Source of the DNA: Streptomyces sp. NBC_00464
GTDB lineage: Bacteria > Actinomycetota > Actinomycetes > Streptomycetales > Streptomycetaceae
Direction of reading: 5' to 3'
NCBI RefSeq assembly: GCF_036013915.1
Contig: NZ_CP107899.1
Span: forward strand, 4,960,001-5,024,000
Length of the DNA: 64,000 nucleotides
Shown here: positions 36,564 to 44,615 of the stretch, in pieces
Layout: every line of letters begins with the position of its first letter
Position numbering within the stretch: position 1 is the stretch's first letter
Position numbers and translations under genes: made by a program
The notes under the pieces: model-generated
Told to the model about the DNA's origin: nothing
Seen by the model: only the letters and a program-made list of their open reading frames with translations
The model's database searches: none

Positions 36564-37499
36564 TCAGGGAACGAGGACCAACCGCCCCCGCAGTCCGCCC
36601 TCGGCCAGCCGACGATGGGCCCGGCCCGCCTCCTGGAGGGGCATCGTCCCGGCCACACGCAGGGTGAGCTGCCCGGTGCCGGCCAGCGAGGAGAGCCGGC
36701 CGAGGGCGGCACTGTCGGCCGCGACCCACTGCTCGTACACGCGGATCCCCCGGAGCGGGAGGGGCGCGGCACCGGCGACGACGGAGACGAAGGCGCCGCG
36801 GTTGCGTACGGCTCCGAGCGCGGGCAGTCCGACGACGGCGGCATCCAGGGCGGCGTCCACGCCACCGGGAACCAGGTCGCGTACGGCGTCGGCGAGGTCG
36901 GCCGACCGTGGAACGAACCACCGGGCGCCCACACTTCGGACGAACGCCTCGTCCTCCGCCGCGGCACTCGCCACCACCCGCACCCCGCGCAGGGCGGCCA
37001 GCTCCACCGCGTACCCGCCCACTGCCCCCGCCGCGCCCGTCACGAGGAGGGTCGCGCCCGGCTCCGGATCGAGTTGGTCCAGGGCCTGGAGGGCGGTGAG
37101 GCCGTTCAGGGGCAGGGTCGCCGCCTCGGCGGCGGACAGCCGGTCGGGGGCAGGTGCGACGGCGGCCGCGTCCAGCACGACGAACTCGGCATAGGTGCCC
37201 AGCGCGACGTCCAGCCTGTCCCGCACCCCGATCACGCGGTCCCCGGGTGCGAACGCCACCACCCCCGCGCCCACTTCATCGATCAGCCCGGCGGTGTCCC
37301 ACCCCACGCCGATGACCTCACGCGGCGCCATCAGCCCGGCGGAGACGAGGGCCCCGGAGCGTGTCGCGGCATCAACCGGGTTCACGGCCGCGGCCTCGAC
37401 ACGTACACGCACCTGACCGGCACCGGGCACCGGTACCGGCACCTCCACCACCTCCAGGGCTTCCGGTCCGCCCACTGCTCGCACCACGACCGCGCGCAT
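36564..37499 (-). CDS. NADP-dependent zinc-less alcohol dehydrogenase / quinone oxidoreductase
   Basis: A 311-residue medium-chain dehydrogenase. The GroES-like half begins MRAVVVRAVGGPEALEVVEV and has AAAVNPVDAATRSG and GVGWDTAGLIDEVGAGV. The Rossmann half has LLVTGAAGAVGGYAVELAAL, with the GxxGxxG NADPH loop. Catalytic zinc ligands of true alcohol dehydrogenases are absent, which fits the quinone oxidoreductase (QOR) group. The start at 37499 gives the canonical MRAVVV. It is divergent from an HxlR regulator across a perfect palindrome, and is likely its target for electrophile or quinone detoxification. Confidence 0.9.
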   Translation of the reverse strand: MRAVVVRAVGGPEALEVVEVPVPVPGAGQVRVRVEAAAVNPVDAATRSGALVSAGLMAPREVIGVGWDTAGLIDEVGAGVVAFAPGDRVIGVRDRLDVALGTYAEFVVLDAAAVAPAPDRLSAAEAATLPLNGLTALQALDQLDPEPGATLLVTGAAGAVGGYAVELAALRGVRVVASAAAEDEAFVRSVGARWFVPRSADLADAVRDLVPGGVDAALDAAVVGLPALGAVRNRGAFVSVVAGAAPLPLRGIRVYEQWVAADSAALGRLSSLAGTGQLTLRVAGTMPLQEAGRAHRRLAEGGLRGRLVLVP

Positions 37500-37537
37500 G
37501 CGCGTCTCCTTCCGTTCGGCTCCCTTGATGTCCACGA

Positions 37538-37564
37538 CCTTATGGAGAGCTACTCTCCATAAGG
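37538..37564. promoter_or_regulatory. Perfect palindromic operator between quinone reductase and hxlR-type gene
   Basis: Arms CCTTATGGAGAG (37538-37549) and CTCTCCATAAGG (37553-37564) are exact complements around CTA. The 27-base element sits 39 bases from one start and 43 bases from the other in the only intergenic space of the divergent pair, so it is the probable binding site of the HxlR-family regulator and controls both genes. Confidence 0.88.
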
Positions 37565-37606
37565 AAGAAGGCACTTCAAGGTGCCCAACGCACGGGAAGG
37601 TGCGCC

Positions 37607-37996
37607 ATGACGACGACGACCACCCGCTCCGAGGCCGCTGCGGCGTACGACGCCTACCTCGCTCAGTGCCCCGCCCGGAACCTGCTCGACCGGATCAGTA
37701 ACAAGTGGGTCAGCCTGGTCATCAACGCGCTGGGGGAAGGGCCGCAGCGCTACTCGGACCTGGCGCGGACCCTCGTGAGCGTCAGCCAGAAGATGCTCAC
37801 CCAGACCCTGCGCGCTCTCGAACGAGACGGCCTGGTCACCCGCACCGTCATCCCGTCGGTGCCGGTCCGTGTGGACTACGCCCTGACCCCGCTCGGCGAG
37901 AGCCTGGTCCCGGTGATGCGGACGATCAAGGCGTGGGCGGAGCAGAACATGGACGAGGTCCTGGCAGCCCGGGCGGGTTACGACGCGACGCCCTGA
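37607..37996 (+). CDS. HxlR-family winged-helix regulator
   Basis: A 129-residue transcriptional regulator. The HxlR core is CPARNLLDRISNKWVSLVIN, LGEGPQRYSDLARTLVSVSQ, KMLTQTLRALERDGLVTRTV, and the wing VPVRVDYALTPLGESL. The Cys at about residue 22 (AQCPARNLLD) is at the position used for electrophile sensing in HypR/QorR-type members. It is divergent from a quinone-reductase gene, as in the QorR-qor pairs of other actinobacteria. Autoregulation through the 37538-37564 palindrome is likely (inference). Confidence 0.92.
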   Translation: MTTTTTRSEAAAAYDAYLAQCPARNLLDRISNKWVSLVINALGEGPQRYSDLARTLVSVSQKMLTQTLRALERDGLVTRTVIPSVPVRVDYALTPLGESLVPVMRTIKAWAEQNMDEVLAARAGYDATP

Positions 37997-38008
37997 CAGC
38001 TCGTTCGA

Positions 38009-38061
38009 ACCGGCACCGGCCCCAACACCGGTCTCAACACCGGCACCGGCCCCAACACCGG
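38009..38061. repeat. Two identical 23-base repeats, 30-base period
   Basis: The sequence accggcaccggccccaaca followed by ccgg occurs at 38009-38031 and 38039-38061, joined by tctcaac. The following bases (gcaccgacgccgg) continue the pattern loosely. It lies between the convergent hxlR-type and peptidoglycan-binding genes; it is too few and too GC-simple to be a CRISPR. Confidence 0.8.
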
Positions 38062-38115
38062 CACCGACGCCGGTCTCCGCGTCGGAGGCCGGCGTCGGCG
38101 GAGACGCTGTGGTGA

Positions 38116-38625
38116 CTAGAACGGAGGGTTGTAGCACATGACGAAGTCGATGTCCCCGTTGTCGGGGTCGCGATAGTAGTCCGGCCACAGCATGGCCTTA
38201 CGGGTTTCCGGCCCGTAGACGCCGTCGGCGCTCACACCGAGCCGGTTGGCCTGGAGCCAGCGGATCGCATCCACCGTGCCGGTGCCGTAGACCCCGTCCG
38301 CCCCGCCGGTGGCGCGGATGCGGTTTGCGGCGTACGTGCCGCTGTAGCAGCGGATGACGGCCGTCTGCAGTGCCTTCACGGCGTTCGTGCTGCCTGTCTG
38401 CCATTTCATGTTGCAGCTCAGGCCGTTCCCGGTGCGTGCGGGAACCGTGTAGTAGTTGTTGATGGCCAACCCGTCGGTGCGCTTCAGCGTCGTGTTGCAC
38501 GAGCCGTACGCGGCGTGGGCCGGCGCAGTCGTCATCGGGGCGGCTGTCAGGCCTGCGGCGAAGATGAGGGACAGGGCCCCCAGCACCCCGATCCGCTTGC
38601 GGAGTGTCGTGGATACTCGTTGCAC
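38116..38625 (-). CDS. Secreted peptidoglycan-binding domain protein
   Basis: A 169-residue exported protein. The signal peptide MQRVSTTLRKRIGVLGALSL with a further hydrophobic stretch ends near APAHA (about residue 38). The mature protein has a four-cysteine N-terminal portion (SCNTTLKR, LSCNMKW, IRCYSGTY, VMCYNPPF). A PG_binding_1 domain at about 95-150 is marked by TGGADGVYGTGTVDAIRWLQ and then LGVSADGVYGPETRKAML. It has no catalytic domain, so it probably docks in the wall or modulates another protein. It is monocistronic. Confidence 0.85.
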   Translation of the reverse strand: MQRVSTTLRKRIGVLGALSLIFAAGLTAAPMTTAPAHAAYGSCNTTLKRTDGLAINNYYTVPARTGNGLSCNMKWQTGSTNAVKALQTAVIRCYSGTYAANRIRATGGADGVYGTGTVDAIRWLQANRLGVSADGVYGPETRKAMLWPDYYRDPDNGDIDFVMCYNPPF

Positions 38626-38867
38626 GATGCGATCCTTCTGGTCGGTGATGTCCTCTCAGGGACTGCTGCGCTCATAGAACTTAGGGTCATCGAGGGCTAC
38701 GGAATGCGTCATCCGTGCAGAAGGCATTGTCAGTAGTGCACAGCTTCATGGCTCCACAGCTCCACAACTTCAAGCCGGTGCCGTATCGGGCAAGGGGGAC
38801 TTGTGAGGGGACGGATCGACGCGCGGCCCGGCCGGCGCGATGACGGACACGGGCGAAGGCATGTCTC

Positions 38868-39998
38868 ATGAGTCCGGTCCTGGACACCACGTACATCGCC
38901 CCGCAGGACCGGGAGGAGGTGGTCCGGGGCGCGGTGTGGGATTCCGTCGTCGCGGTCGACATCGACCACGGTCCTCCGGCCGAGGACATCTCCGTTCGTA
39001 TCGGGCTCGGTGCCGTAGGGCCTCTCAGGATCTGTTCGGCACGGGCGACCGCGGTCACGATCCACCGGACGGAGCGACTGGCCAGGAAGGACGAGGAGCC
39101 GGCCGTCTTCCTCGGCCTGCAGGTGACGGGCACCAGCCTGGTGGCGCAGAACGGGCGCGAATGCGTGCTGAGGGCGGGGGAGTTCGCCCTCTACGAATCG
39201 ATCGCTCCCTACACGCTCCTCTTCGACGAGGGAGTCGACCACCACTTCCTGCGCTTCCCCCGCGAGGCACTCGCGCTCCCTGACCGGCTGCTACGGGACA
39301 CCGGCACGGTCACCATGGGGTCCGACAACCCGGTCGCCCGCCTCGCCTTCTCCTACTTCTCCCAACTGGCCGACGACGACGAGCTGCACCAGGGCGTGCA
39401 CGGCGACGCCGTCGTCGGGCCCAGTATCGAGCTCCTCCGTGCCGTCCTGACATCCCAGTACGACAACTCCGGCCTCGCGAAAGCGCCGTTGGAGGCGACA
39501 CTCGGCCTGCGCGTCACTCAGTACATCCGGCAGCACCTGGCTGACCCCGATCTGTCGGCGACACGGATCGCTGCCGCACACGACATCTCCGTCCGCCACC
39601 TCTACGCCGTGCTCTCCCGGTCTGGCATCAGCCTCGGAGACTGGATCCGTACGCGCCGTCTGGCCGAATGCAGGCGCGAGCTCGCCGACCCGAACGGGCG
39701 GCTGCGGACCATCGCGGCGACAGGGCGGAGGTGGGGCTTCGTGAACGCGACCCACTTCAGCAAGGTGTTCAAGCAGGCGTACGGAATCTCGCCCCGGGCC
39801 TGGCGTGACGAGAACGGCCCCGGCGGTGGGGGCACGGGCGCGATCGGGAGCCCCTCTCGCGTGGGGCGCCCATTCCTACAGGCTGCGGGCGGTGATGTCG
39901 ACGTGGGCGGTGGTGGCGTGGATGTTCAGGCCGGCCACGCCGTCGGTGTTCCTGAGCGCGTTGTGGATCCGGCCGTAGGTGGTGCCGGCGTCCAGTGA
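38868..39998 (+). CDS. AraC-family regulator with an antisense-derived C-terminal tail
   Basis: A 376-residue regulator. Residues 1-200 are an AraC_binding_2 ligand domain (VGPLRICSARATAVTIHRTE, LGLQVTGTSLVAQNGRECVL). The HTH_18 DNA-binding domain spans about 215-320: IRQHLADPDLSATRIAAAHD, ISVRHLYAVLSRSGISLGDW, RWGFVNATHFSKVFKQAYGI and SPRAWRDENG. Family members normally end about there. Here the frame runs on about 50 residues (GGGGTGAIGSPSRV...) through a region whose opposite strand is a DUF4097 gene fragment, so the native stop seems lost. Confidence 0.88.
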   Translation: MSPVLDTTYIAPQDREEVVRGAVWDSVVAVDIDHGPPAEDISVRIGLGAVGPLRICSARATAVTIHRTERLARKDEEPAVFLGLQVTGTSLVAQNGRECVLRAGEFALYESIAPYTLLFDEGVDHHFLRFPREALALPDRLLRDTGTVTMGSDNPVARLAFSYFSQLADDDELHQGVHGDAVVGPSIELLRAVLTSQYDNSGLAKAPLEATLGLRVTQYIRQHLADPDLSATRIAAAHDISVRHLYAVLSRSGISLGDWIRTRRLAECRRELADPNGRLRTIAATGRRWGFVNATHFSKVFKQAYGISPRAWRDENGPGGGGTGAIGSPSRVGRPFLQAAGGDVDVGGGGVDVQAGHAVGVPERVVDPAVGGAGVQ

Positions 39999-40170
39999 GG
40001 CGGAGACTCCGCGGGCGGCGCCGACCGAGATCTCGCCCTGCGTGGTGCGCAGTGTGACCGTGCCGTGCACGGCCTCGGTGATGCGGAGATCGTCCTTGAG
40101 GGTGTTGATCTCGGCGGGGCCGCCCAGGCGGCCGACCGAGGTGTCGCCGGACTGGAGGTGCGCGGGAGCG
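39876..40170 (-). pseudogene. 5'-truncated DUF4097-family protein fragment
   Basis: On the minus strand one frame reads GDTSVGRLGGPAEINTLKDD, then LRITEAVHGTVTLRTTQGEI, SVGAARGVSASLDAGTTYGR and VDITARSL stop. This is the C-terminal part of the DUF4097 beta-strand-repeat family seen in Streptomyces (normally about 250-300 residues). Upstream of about 40170 the frame turns into low-complexity Arg/Gly and no start is seen. Its 3' end overlaps the extended AraC gene by about 120 bases. It is probably a remnant. Confidence 0.65.
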
Positions 40171-40254
40171 GGGCCGCCGCTGTGGGTGAAACCGCGGCGG
40201 CGGCCTCCTCCGAACCGCCCCGCCGTCCTGCCGCGACCGCCCTGTCCCGCCCCC

Positions 40255-40878
40255 TCAGATACGGAGGTCGGGCGGAAAGCAGGCCGAGCGAAGCTCTGTG
40301 GGCAGATGCCCGGTGTCGTTGTAGAGGAGTACGGCAGCGGGCCGGCCGGGCGTGTACTCGATGACGGTCAGGGCGGCGTTGGCGTGGTACAGACCCATCC
40401 ATCGCCACTTCGGAGCGTCGAGGGCGGCCCGGAGGAGCCAGCCGGTGAGGAAGTTGTGCGTGACGACGAGTTCGTGGCGCGGCTGGTCACCGTCCACGGG
40501 GCCCGTGAAGCGGGCGAGGGCCTCGCGGGCCAGACCCGGCCCCTGCTCGCGCTCCTCCGCCGGGAACTCGGCCAGGCGAGCGAGCATGCGGTCGGCCGAT
40601 TCCGGGGGCAGTTCGTGCCGTTGCGGCAGATAGGGGAGGTAGTCGCCGGCCGGCTCGGACACATGCAGGGGTACGTCGTCGAGCTGGTCGCGGATCAGCT
40701 GCGCTGTCTGAGCAGCGCGGCGGAGCGGACCGTGGTGGATGGCCGTGAGGGGACTGCGCCGGAGCCGCTCACCCAGAAGTACGGCCTGCCGGCGGCCGTT
40801 CTCCGACAGTTCGCTCTCGTCCGGTGACGCCTCACCGTGCCGGGTGAGATAGAGGTAGCGGGTGGCTGTTCCAGTCAT
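40255..40878 (-). CDS. Histidine phosphatase family protein
   Basis: A 207-residue phosphatase of the phosphoglycerate-mutase superfamily. The catalytic motif is LYLTRHGEASPDE; the family ENGRRQA and HHGPLRRAAQTAQ follow, and the second catalytic His is in ELVVTHNFLTGWLL. The start at 40878 (MTGTATRYLYLTRHG) follows GCGCCCCC without a strong site, but earlier ATGs put extra sequence before the beta strand. Substrate unknown. It is divergent from the MerR-peroxiredoxin gene. Confidence 0.9.
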   Translation of the reverse strand: MTGTATRYLYLTRHGEASPDESELSENGRRQAVLLGERLRRSPLTAIHHGPLRRAAQTAQLIRDQLDDVPLHVSEPAGDYLPYLPQRHELPPESADRMLARLAEFPAEEREQGPGLAREALARFTGPVDGDQPRHELVVTHNFLTGWLLRAALDAPKWRWMGLYHANAALTVIEYTPGRPAAVLLYNDTGHLPTELRSACFPPDLRI

Positions 40879-41025
40879 GGGGGCGCGATCCTTCGGCAGC
40901 TTCGGTGATCTTACGAGTGCCTGAACGGACGCTGCCGGGCGTCCGAGTGGTTCCTGCCGCGGACCAGGGCATTGCGCAGGGGCAGCCGCCATGAGCGTGC
41001 CGGTATGCCCTCGTCCGGCAGGGGC

Positions 41026-41056
41026 TTGACGTTGCCCCCGGGGGACGGGTTTACGT
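41026..41056 (+). promoter_or_regulatory. MerR-type long-spacer promoter of the fusion gene
   Basis: TTGACG (41026-41031) and TTTACG or TTACGT (41050-41056) are -35 and -10 like and are separated by 18-19 bases, the elongated spacing that MerR regulators correct by DNA distortion. The spacer is centred on the palindrome CCCCCGGGGG (41035-41044). It lies 11 bases before the ATG of the MerR-peroxiredoxin gene, so self-regulation is likely and the transcript is almost leaderless. Confidence 0.7.
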
Positions 41057-41066
41057 TCGTCGCATC

Positions 41067-42035
41067 ATGAGGATCAGTGAGGTCGCGCGGCGCGCGGGTG
41101 TGACGACGAAGACGGTTCGCTACTACGAGTCGTTGGGGCTGATCGCGCCTGCCCGGCTCGCCAACGGCTACCGGGACTACTCCGAGCACGATGCCCGCCT
41201 GGTGTGCGAAGCCCGGGAGCTGAACCGCCTGGGCATTCCGGTCGAGCGAACCCGTCCCTTCCTCGAATGCCTGACCAACGGTCGGGACCACGTGGACGAC
41301 TGCCCGTCCTCCCTGGCCGGCTACCGCGACGCCATCGACGATCTGACCCTGCGCATCGAGGAACTCACCGCCCGCCGGTCCGTACTGGCCCGTCATCTGC
41401 ATGAGGCCGCCCATCGCAACAGCCGCGTCGACACATCCGGCATCGAAGGGAACGCCGCCGGCGCTGCGAGGCACCTCACCGAACTTCCCGCGGACCTGCC
41501 CGTCCCCGAGGACGACGGAGCAGCCGCACACCTCCCCGGCCGGGCGGTGCCGGAGCTCGAACTGCCCGACACCGCAGGCGGCACCGTCTCGCTGCACGCG
41601 CTGGGGGAGGGCCGGTCGGTCCTCTACTGCTACCCGCTCACCGGACGCCCCGACACCGACCTTCCCGAAGGCTGGAACAGCATCCCCGGAGCCCGGGGGT
41701 GCACCAGCGAGGCCTGTGACTTCCGCGACCACCACGACGACCTCGAGGCCGCCGGCGCGACCCACGTGTTCGGCCTGTCCTGCCAGGACACGGCATACCA
41801 GCAGGAGGTCGTGGAGCGGCTGCGACTGCCGTTCCTGATGCTTTCGGACACGGGCTTCCGCCTGTCCGCCATGCTCGGTCTGCCCACGTTCGAGGCCGAC
41901 GGGGTTTCCCTCTACAAGCGGATCACCCTCGTCATCCGTGACGGCGTGATCGAGCACGTCTTCTATCCGGTCTTCCCGCCGAACACGCACGCCCAACAGG
42001 TAGGCGCATGGCTCCGGGACAACCCGGAGACGTAA
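41067..42035 (+). CDS. MerR regulator fused to a PrxQ-like peroxiredoxin domain
   Basis: A 322-residue fusion. Residues 1-70 are a MerR HTH: MRISEVARRAGVTTKTVRYY and ESLGLIAPARLANGYRDYS. About 75-115 form the dimerisation helix, with cysteines at 47, 68 and 79. A linker to about 155 leads to a redoxin domain of full length: VPELELPDTAGGTVSLHALG, SVLYCYPLTGRPD and GARGCTSEACDFRD, with the peroxidatic Cys at about 212 and a candidate resolving Cys at 217, the same five-residue spacing as Bcp in this window. It continues to VFYPVFPPNTHAQQVGAWL. The arrangement suggests a peroxide sensor that reads out the Prx thiol state, or a bifunctional enzyme. Autoregulated promoter at 41026-41056. Confidence 0.9.
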   Translation: MRISEVARRAGVTTKTVRYYESLGLIAPARLANGYRDYSEHDARLVCEARELNRLGIPVERTRPFLECLTNGRDHVDDCPSSLAGYRDAIDDLTLRIEELTARRSVLARHLHEAAHRNSRVDTSGIEGNAAGAARHLTELPADLPVPEDDGAAAHLPGRAVPELELPDTAGGTVSLHALGEGRSVLYCYPLTGRPDTDLPEGWNSIPGARGCTSEACDFRDHHDDLEAAGATHVFGLSCQDTAYQQEVVERLRLPFLMLSDTGFRLSAMLGLPTFEADGVSLYKRITLVIRDGVIEHVFYPVFPPNTHAQQVGAWLRDNPET

Positions 42036-42194
42036 CCAGGCACACGCCCGACCGTGCCCGGACCGACCGACAACACGGCCGCCACACAGCGGATGTGCCC
42101 CCGGATGAGTCCCCGGACACGCCCGGGACGTGGCCCGGCAGCCGGGCGCCGAGCGCCTTCTGAGGTGTCGTATCCCGACGTTAGGGTGTGGATC

Positions 42195-43460
42195 ATGCCG
42201 GACGACTCCCCTCTCATACAGAGCCTGCGGACCGCGGTCGCCGCCGCGCCCGCCGACGTACCCCTGAGGCTGCACCTGGCCCAGCTCCTGCTGGATGCGG
42301 ACCGGTCCGACGACGCCGTAGCCGAGGCGGCGGTGGCCCTCCAGCACGCGCCCGGCGACGCCCAGGCCCGAGACCTGATGGTGCGGGCGATGGGCGCCCC
42401 GGCCCCGGCCCCCACCCAGCTCCCACTCCCCTCGCCGGCCCAACCCCCGCGCCCGCGCGGCAGGTTCGACTGGAAGGCCGCCGAGGAGCAGGTCGGGGAC
42501 GCCGTGCCGCCGCGGTTCGTCGAGCCGCCGGTCCGCGCGGACGGACAGGACGACTCCGCGGCCGCCGATGCCGACGCGTGGGACGTGGAGGAGCCGGGCA
42601 CCGTACGCCTGGCCGACGTCGGCGGCATGCAGGACGTGAAGGACCGCATGGAGGCCGCATTTCTCGCGCCTCTGCGCAACCCCGAGCTGCGCAAGCTGTA
42701 CGGAAAGAGTCTTCGCGGCGGGCTGTTGCTGTACGGGCCGCCCGGCTGCGGCAAGACGTTCATCGCGCGGGCGGTGGCCGGTGAACTCGGCGCCGCGTTC
42801 CTGTCCGTGTCCGTGAACGACGTGCTCGACATGTGGATCGGCAACTCCGAGCGCAACATGCACGAGGTCTTCGAGACCGCCCGCCGCCAGGCGCCCTGCG
42901 TCGTCTTCCTGGACGAGCTGGACGCCCTCGGCGCCAAGCGGAGCCGTACCGGACACAGCGGCATGCGCAACGTGGTCAACCAGCTGCTCAGCGAGTTGGA
43001 CGGTATCGACTCGGCGGCGAACGAGGGCGTGTTCGTCCTGGCCGCCACCAACGTGCCCTGGGACGTGGACAACGCCCTGCGCCGCCCCGGCCGCCTCGAC
43101 AGGACGATCCTCGTCCTCCCGCCCGACGGCCCCGCCCGGGAGGCCATTCTCCGCTACCACCTTCGCGACCGGCCCATCGAGAACGTCGACGTGGCCAAGC
43201 TGGTCAAGATCACCGAGGGGCTTTCCGGCGCGGACCTGGCCCATGTCTGCGAGTCGGGCGCCGAGCGGGCACTGCTGGACTCGGCCCGCTCCGGAAACGT
43301 ACGGATGATCAACATGAAGGACCTGCTGGCCGCCGCGAAGGATGTCGTGCCGTCCGCCGAACCGTGGTTCGCTTCCGCGCGCAACGTGGCGATGTTCGCC
43401 AACGAGGGCGGGATGTACGACGACCTGGTGACGTACCTGAAGAAGAGGCGCAAGCTGTGA
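42195..43460 (+). CDS. AAA+ ATPase with N-terminal TPR-like segment (Cdc48/SpoVK-like)
   Basis: A 421-residue ATPase. Residues of about 5-65 are a TPR-like helical hairpin (VPLRLHLAQLLLDADRSDDA). A Pro-rich linker follows, then the AAA domain from about 140: DVGGMQDVKDRMEAAFLAPL, Walker A YGPPGCGKTFIARAVAGEL, Walker B CVVFLDELDALGAKR, and the second-region-of-homology arginines in NALRRPGRLDRTILVLPP. The pattern is of the classical type I AAA clade (p97/VCP/FtsH-like). No protease domain is present, so it is a remodelling ATPase. It overlaps the next TPR-membrane gene by four bases, implying a complex. Confidence 0.9.
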   Translation: MPDDSPLIQSLRTAVAAAPADVPLRLHLAQLLLDADRSDDAVAEAAVALQHAPGDAQARDLMVRAMGAPAPAPTQLPLPSPAQPPRPRGRFDWKAAEEQVGDAVPPRFVEPPVRADGQDDSAAADADAWDVEEPGTVRLADVGGMQDVKDRMEAAFLAPLRNPELRKLYGKSLRGGLLLYGPPGCGKTFIARAVAGELGAAFLSVSVNDVLDMWIGNSERNMHEVFETARRQAPCVVFLDELDALGAKRSRTGHSGMRNVVNQLLSELDGIDSAANEGVFVLAATNVPWDVDNALRRPGRLDRTILVLPPDGPAREAILRYHLRDRPIENVDVAKLVKITEGLSGADLAHVCESGAERALLDSARSGNVRMINMKDLLAAAKDVVPSAEPWFASARNVAMFANEGGMYDDLVTYLKKRRKL

Positions 43461-44581
43461 CCACGACCCTGCACCCCGCCGTGGAACGGGCCGACCTGCT
43501 CATCGACATCAAGCGGTACGAGGAGGCCAGGGAGCTGCTGGCCCAGCGCCTCGCGGAGGACCCGGAGGACATCAGGGCCTGGGTCGAACTCGCCCGCAGC
43601 CATGTCGAGGACAAGGAGGACGGCGCCAAGGCGCTGGAGGCGACCGAGCAGGCGCTGGCCCTGAACTCTCAGGACATCGGGGCGCTCCTCATGCATGCGC
43701 GCGCCCTGCGCGTGGGGGGCCGCTTCCCGGAGACCGAGGGCGTGCTGCGCGAGGTGATCCGGCTGGTCCCCGACTACTGGTTCGGCTACGCCCGGCTCGC
43801 CGACTGGCTGTGGCGCATCAGGATGATCCGGTCCGGGCAGGACAACGGCGGCGAGATCCGGCGCGAGGACCTTCAGGCCGCCCTGCGGGAGGCCGACCTC
43901 ATCGCCCAGGAGGCCATCCGGCTGGGCCCCGAGCAGGTGTACGCGTACGAGGTGGCGTGGCTCATCGCCGACATGTCGGCCGACCGGAGCGCCGCCGACC
44001 GGATGGACGAGGCCATCCTCCGGCTCGACCCGCAGCACGAGCTTGCCCTGGCCCGGCGGACGAAGAAGGCGGCGACCGCCCCCGGCGTCAAGGCGAAGGA
44101 GGCCGCCACCCTCTACGCCGACGCGCTGGCCTCCGCCCCCGGCTCCGCGCCGATGCGGCAGGGCCTGGACGTGGCCTCGTACCGCCTGCTGCGCGGCGTC
44201 CGCTGGCTGGCCCTGCTCTGTCTGGCCCTCGCCGCCGCCGGCATCGACCTGTTCGCGACGGACGGGGAGACCCAGCGGGAGCTGCCGCTGGTCCTCGGCC
44301 AGCGGCTGTGGGACCTCGTCCCCATGGCGGTCGTCTGGGTCCTGGGCGCCCTGCTGCGATACCGCCGCCTGCGCGCCGGGATCCGGGTCAACCTGCACTC
44401 GCTCATCCGGCGTTTCACCTGGTCCCGCGTCGTCCTGGGGCAAGCGGCGTGGGCCATGTTCTGTGCGCTGCTGATCACCCAGATCCCCTGGACGGAACGC
44501 ACGGTCCCGCTGGTGCTCTTCTGGGCGGGGCTGGTGCCGGCGGTGGCGACGATGTGTTTCGACCGGCCGAAGACCCGCTGA
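43457..44581 (+). CDS. TPR-repeat membrane protein coupled to the AAA ATPase
   Basis: A 374-residue protein. Residues 1-240 are tetratricopeptide repeats: RADLLIDIKRYEEARELLAQ, RLAEDPEDIRAWVELARSHV, ALEATEQALALNSQDIGALL, EGVLREVIRLVPDYWFGYAR and ADRMDEAILRLDPQHELALA. The C-terminal third has about four hydrophobic segments (LLRGVRWLALLCLALAAAGI, VPMAVVWVLGALLRY, GQAAWAMFCALLIT, LVLFWAGLVPAVATM), anchoring the TPR to the membrane. GTG start at 43457 overlaps the ATPase stop. The pair is probably one ATP-driven membrane-associated machine; substrate unknown. Confidence 0.85.
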   Translation: MTTTLHPAVERADLLIDIKRYEEARELLAQRLAEDPEDIRAWVELARSHVEDKEDGAKALEATEQALALNSQDIGALLMHARALRVGGRFPETEGVLREVIRLVPDYWFGYARLADWLWRIRMIRSGQDNGGEIRREDLQAALREADLIAQEAIRLGPEQVYAYEVAWLIADMSADRSAADRMDEAILRLDPQHELALARRTKKAATAPGVKAKEAATLYADALASAPGSAPMRQGLDVASYRLLRGVRWLALLCLALAAAGIDLFATDGETQRELPLVLGQRLWDLVPMAVVWVLGALLRYRRLRAGIRVNLHSLIRRFTWSRVVLGQAAWAMFCALLITQIPWTERTVPLVLFWAGLVPAVATMCFDRPKTR

Positions 44582-44615
44582 GCCGGGATCCGCACAAGCG
44601 ACGGGAGTCCGAGAA

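Noticed and set aside
38009..38061. Possible CRISPR-like array
   Set aside because: Only two copies with a 7-base spacer, GC-simple repeat and no cas genes.
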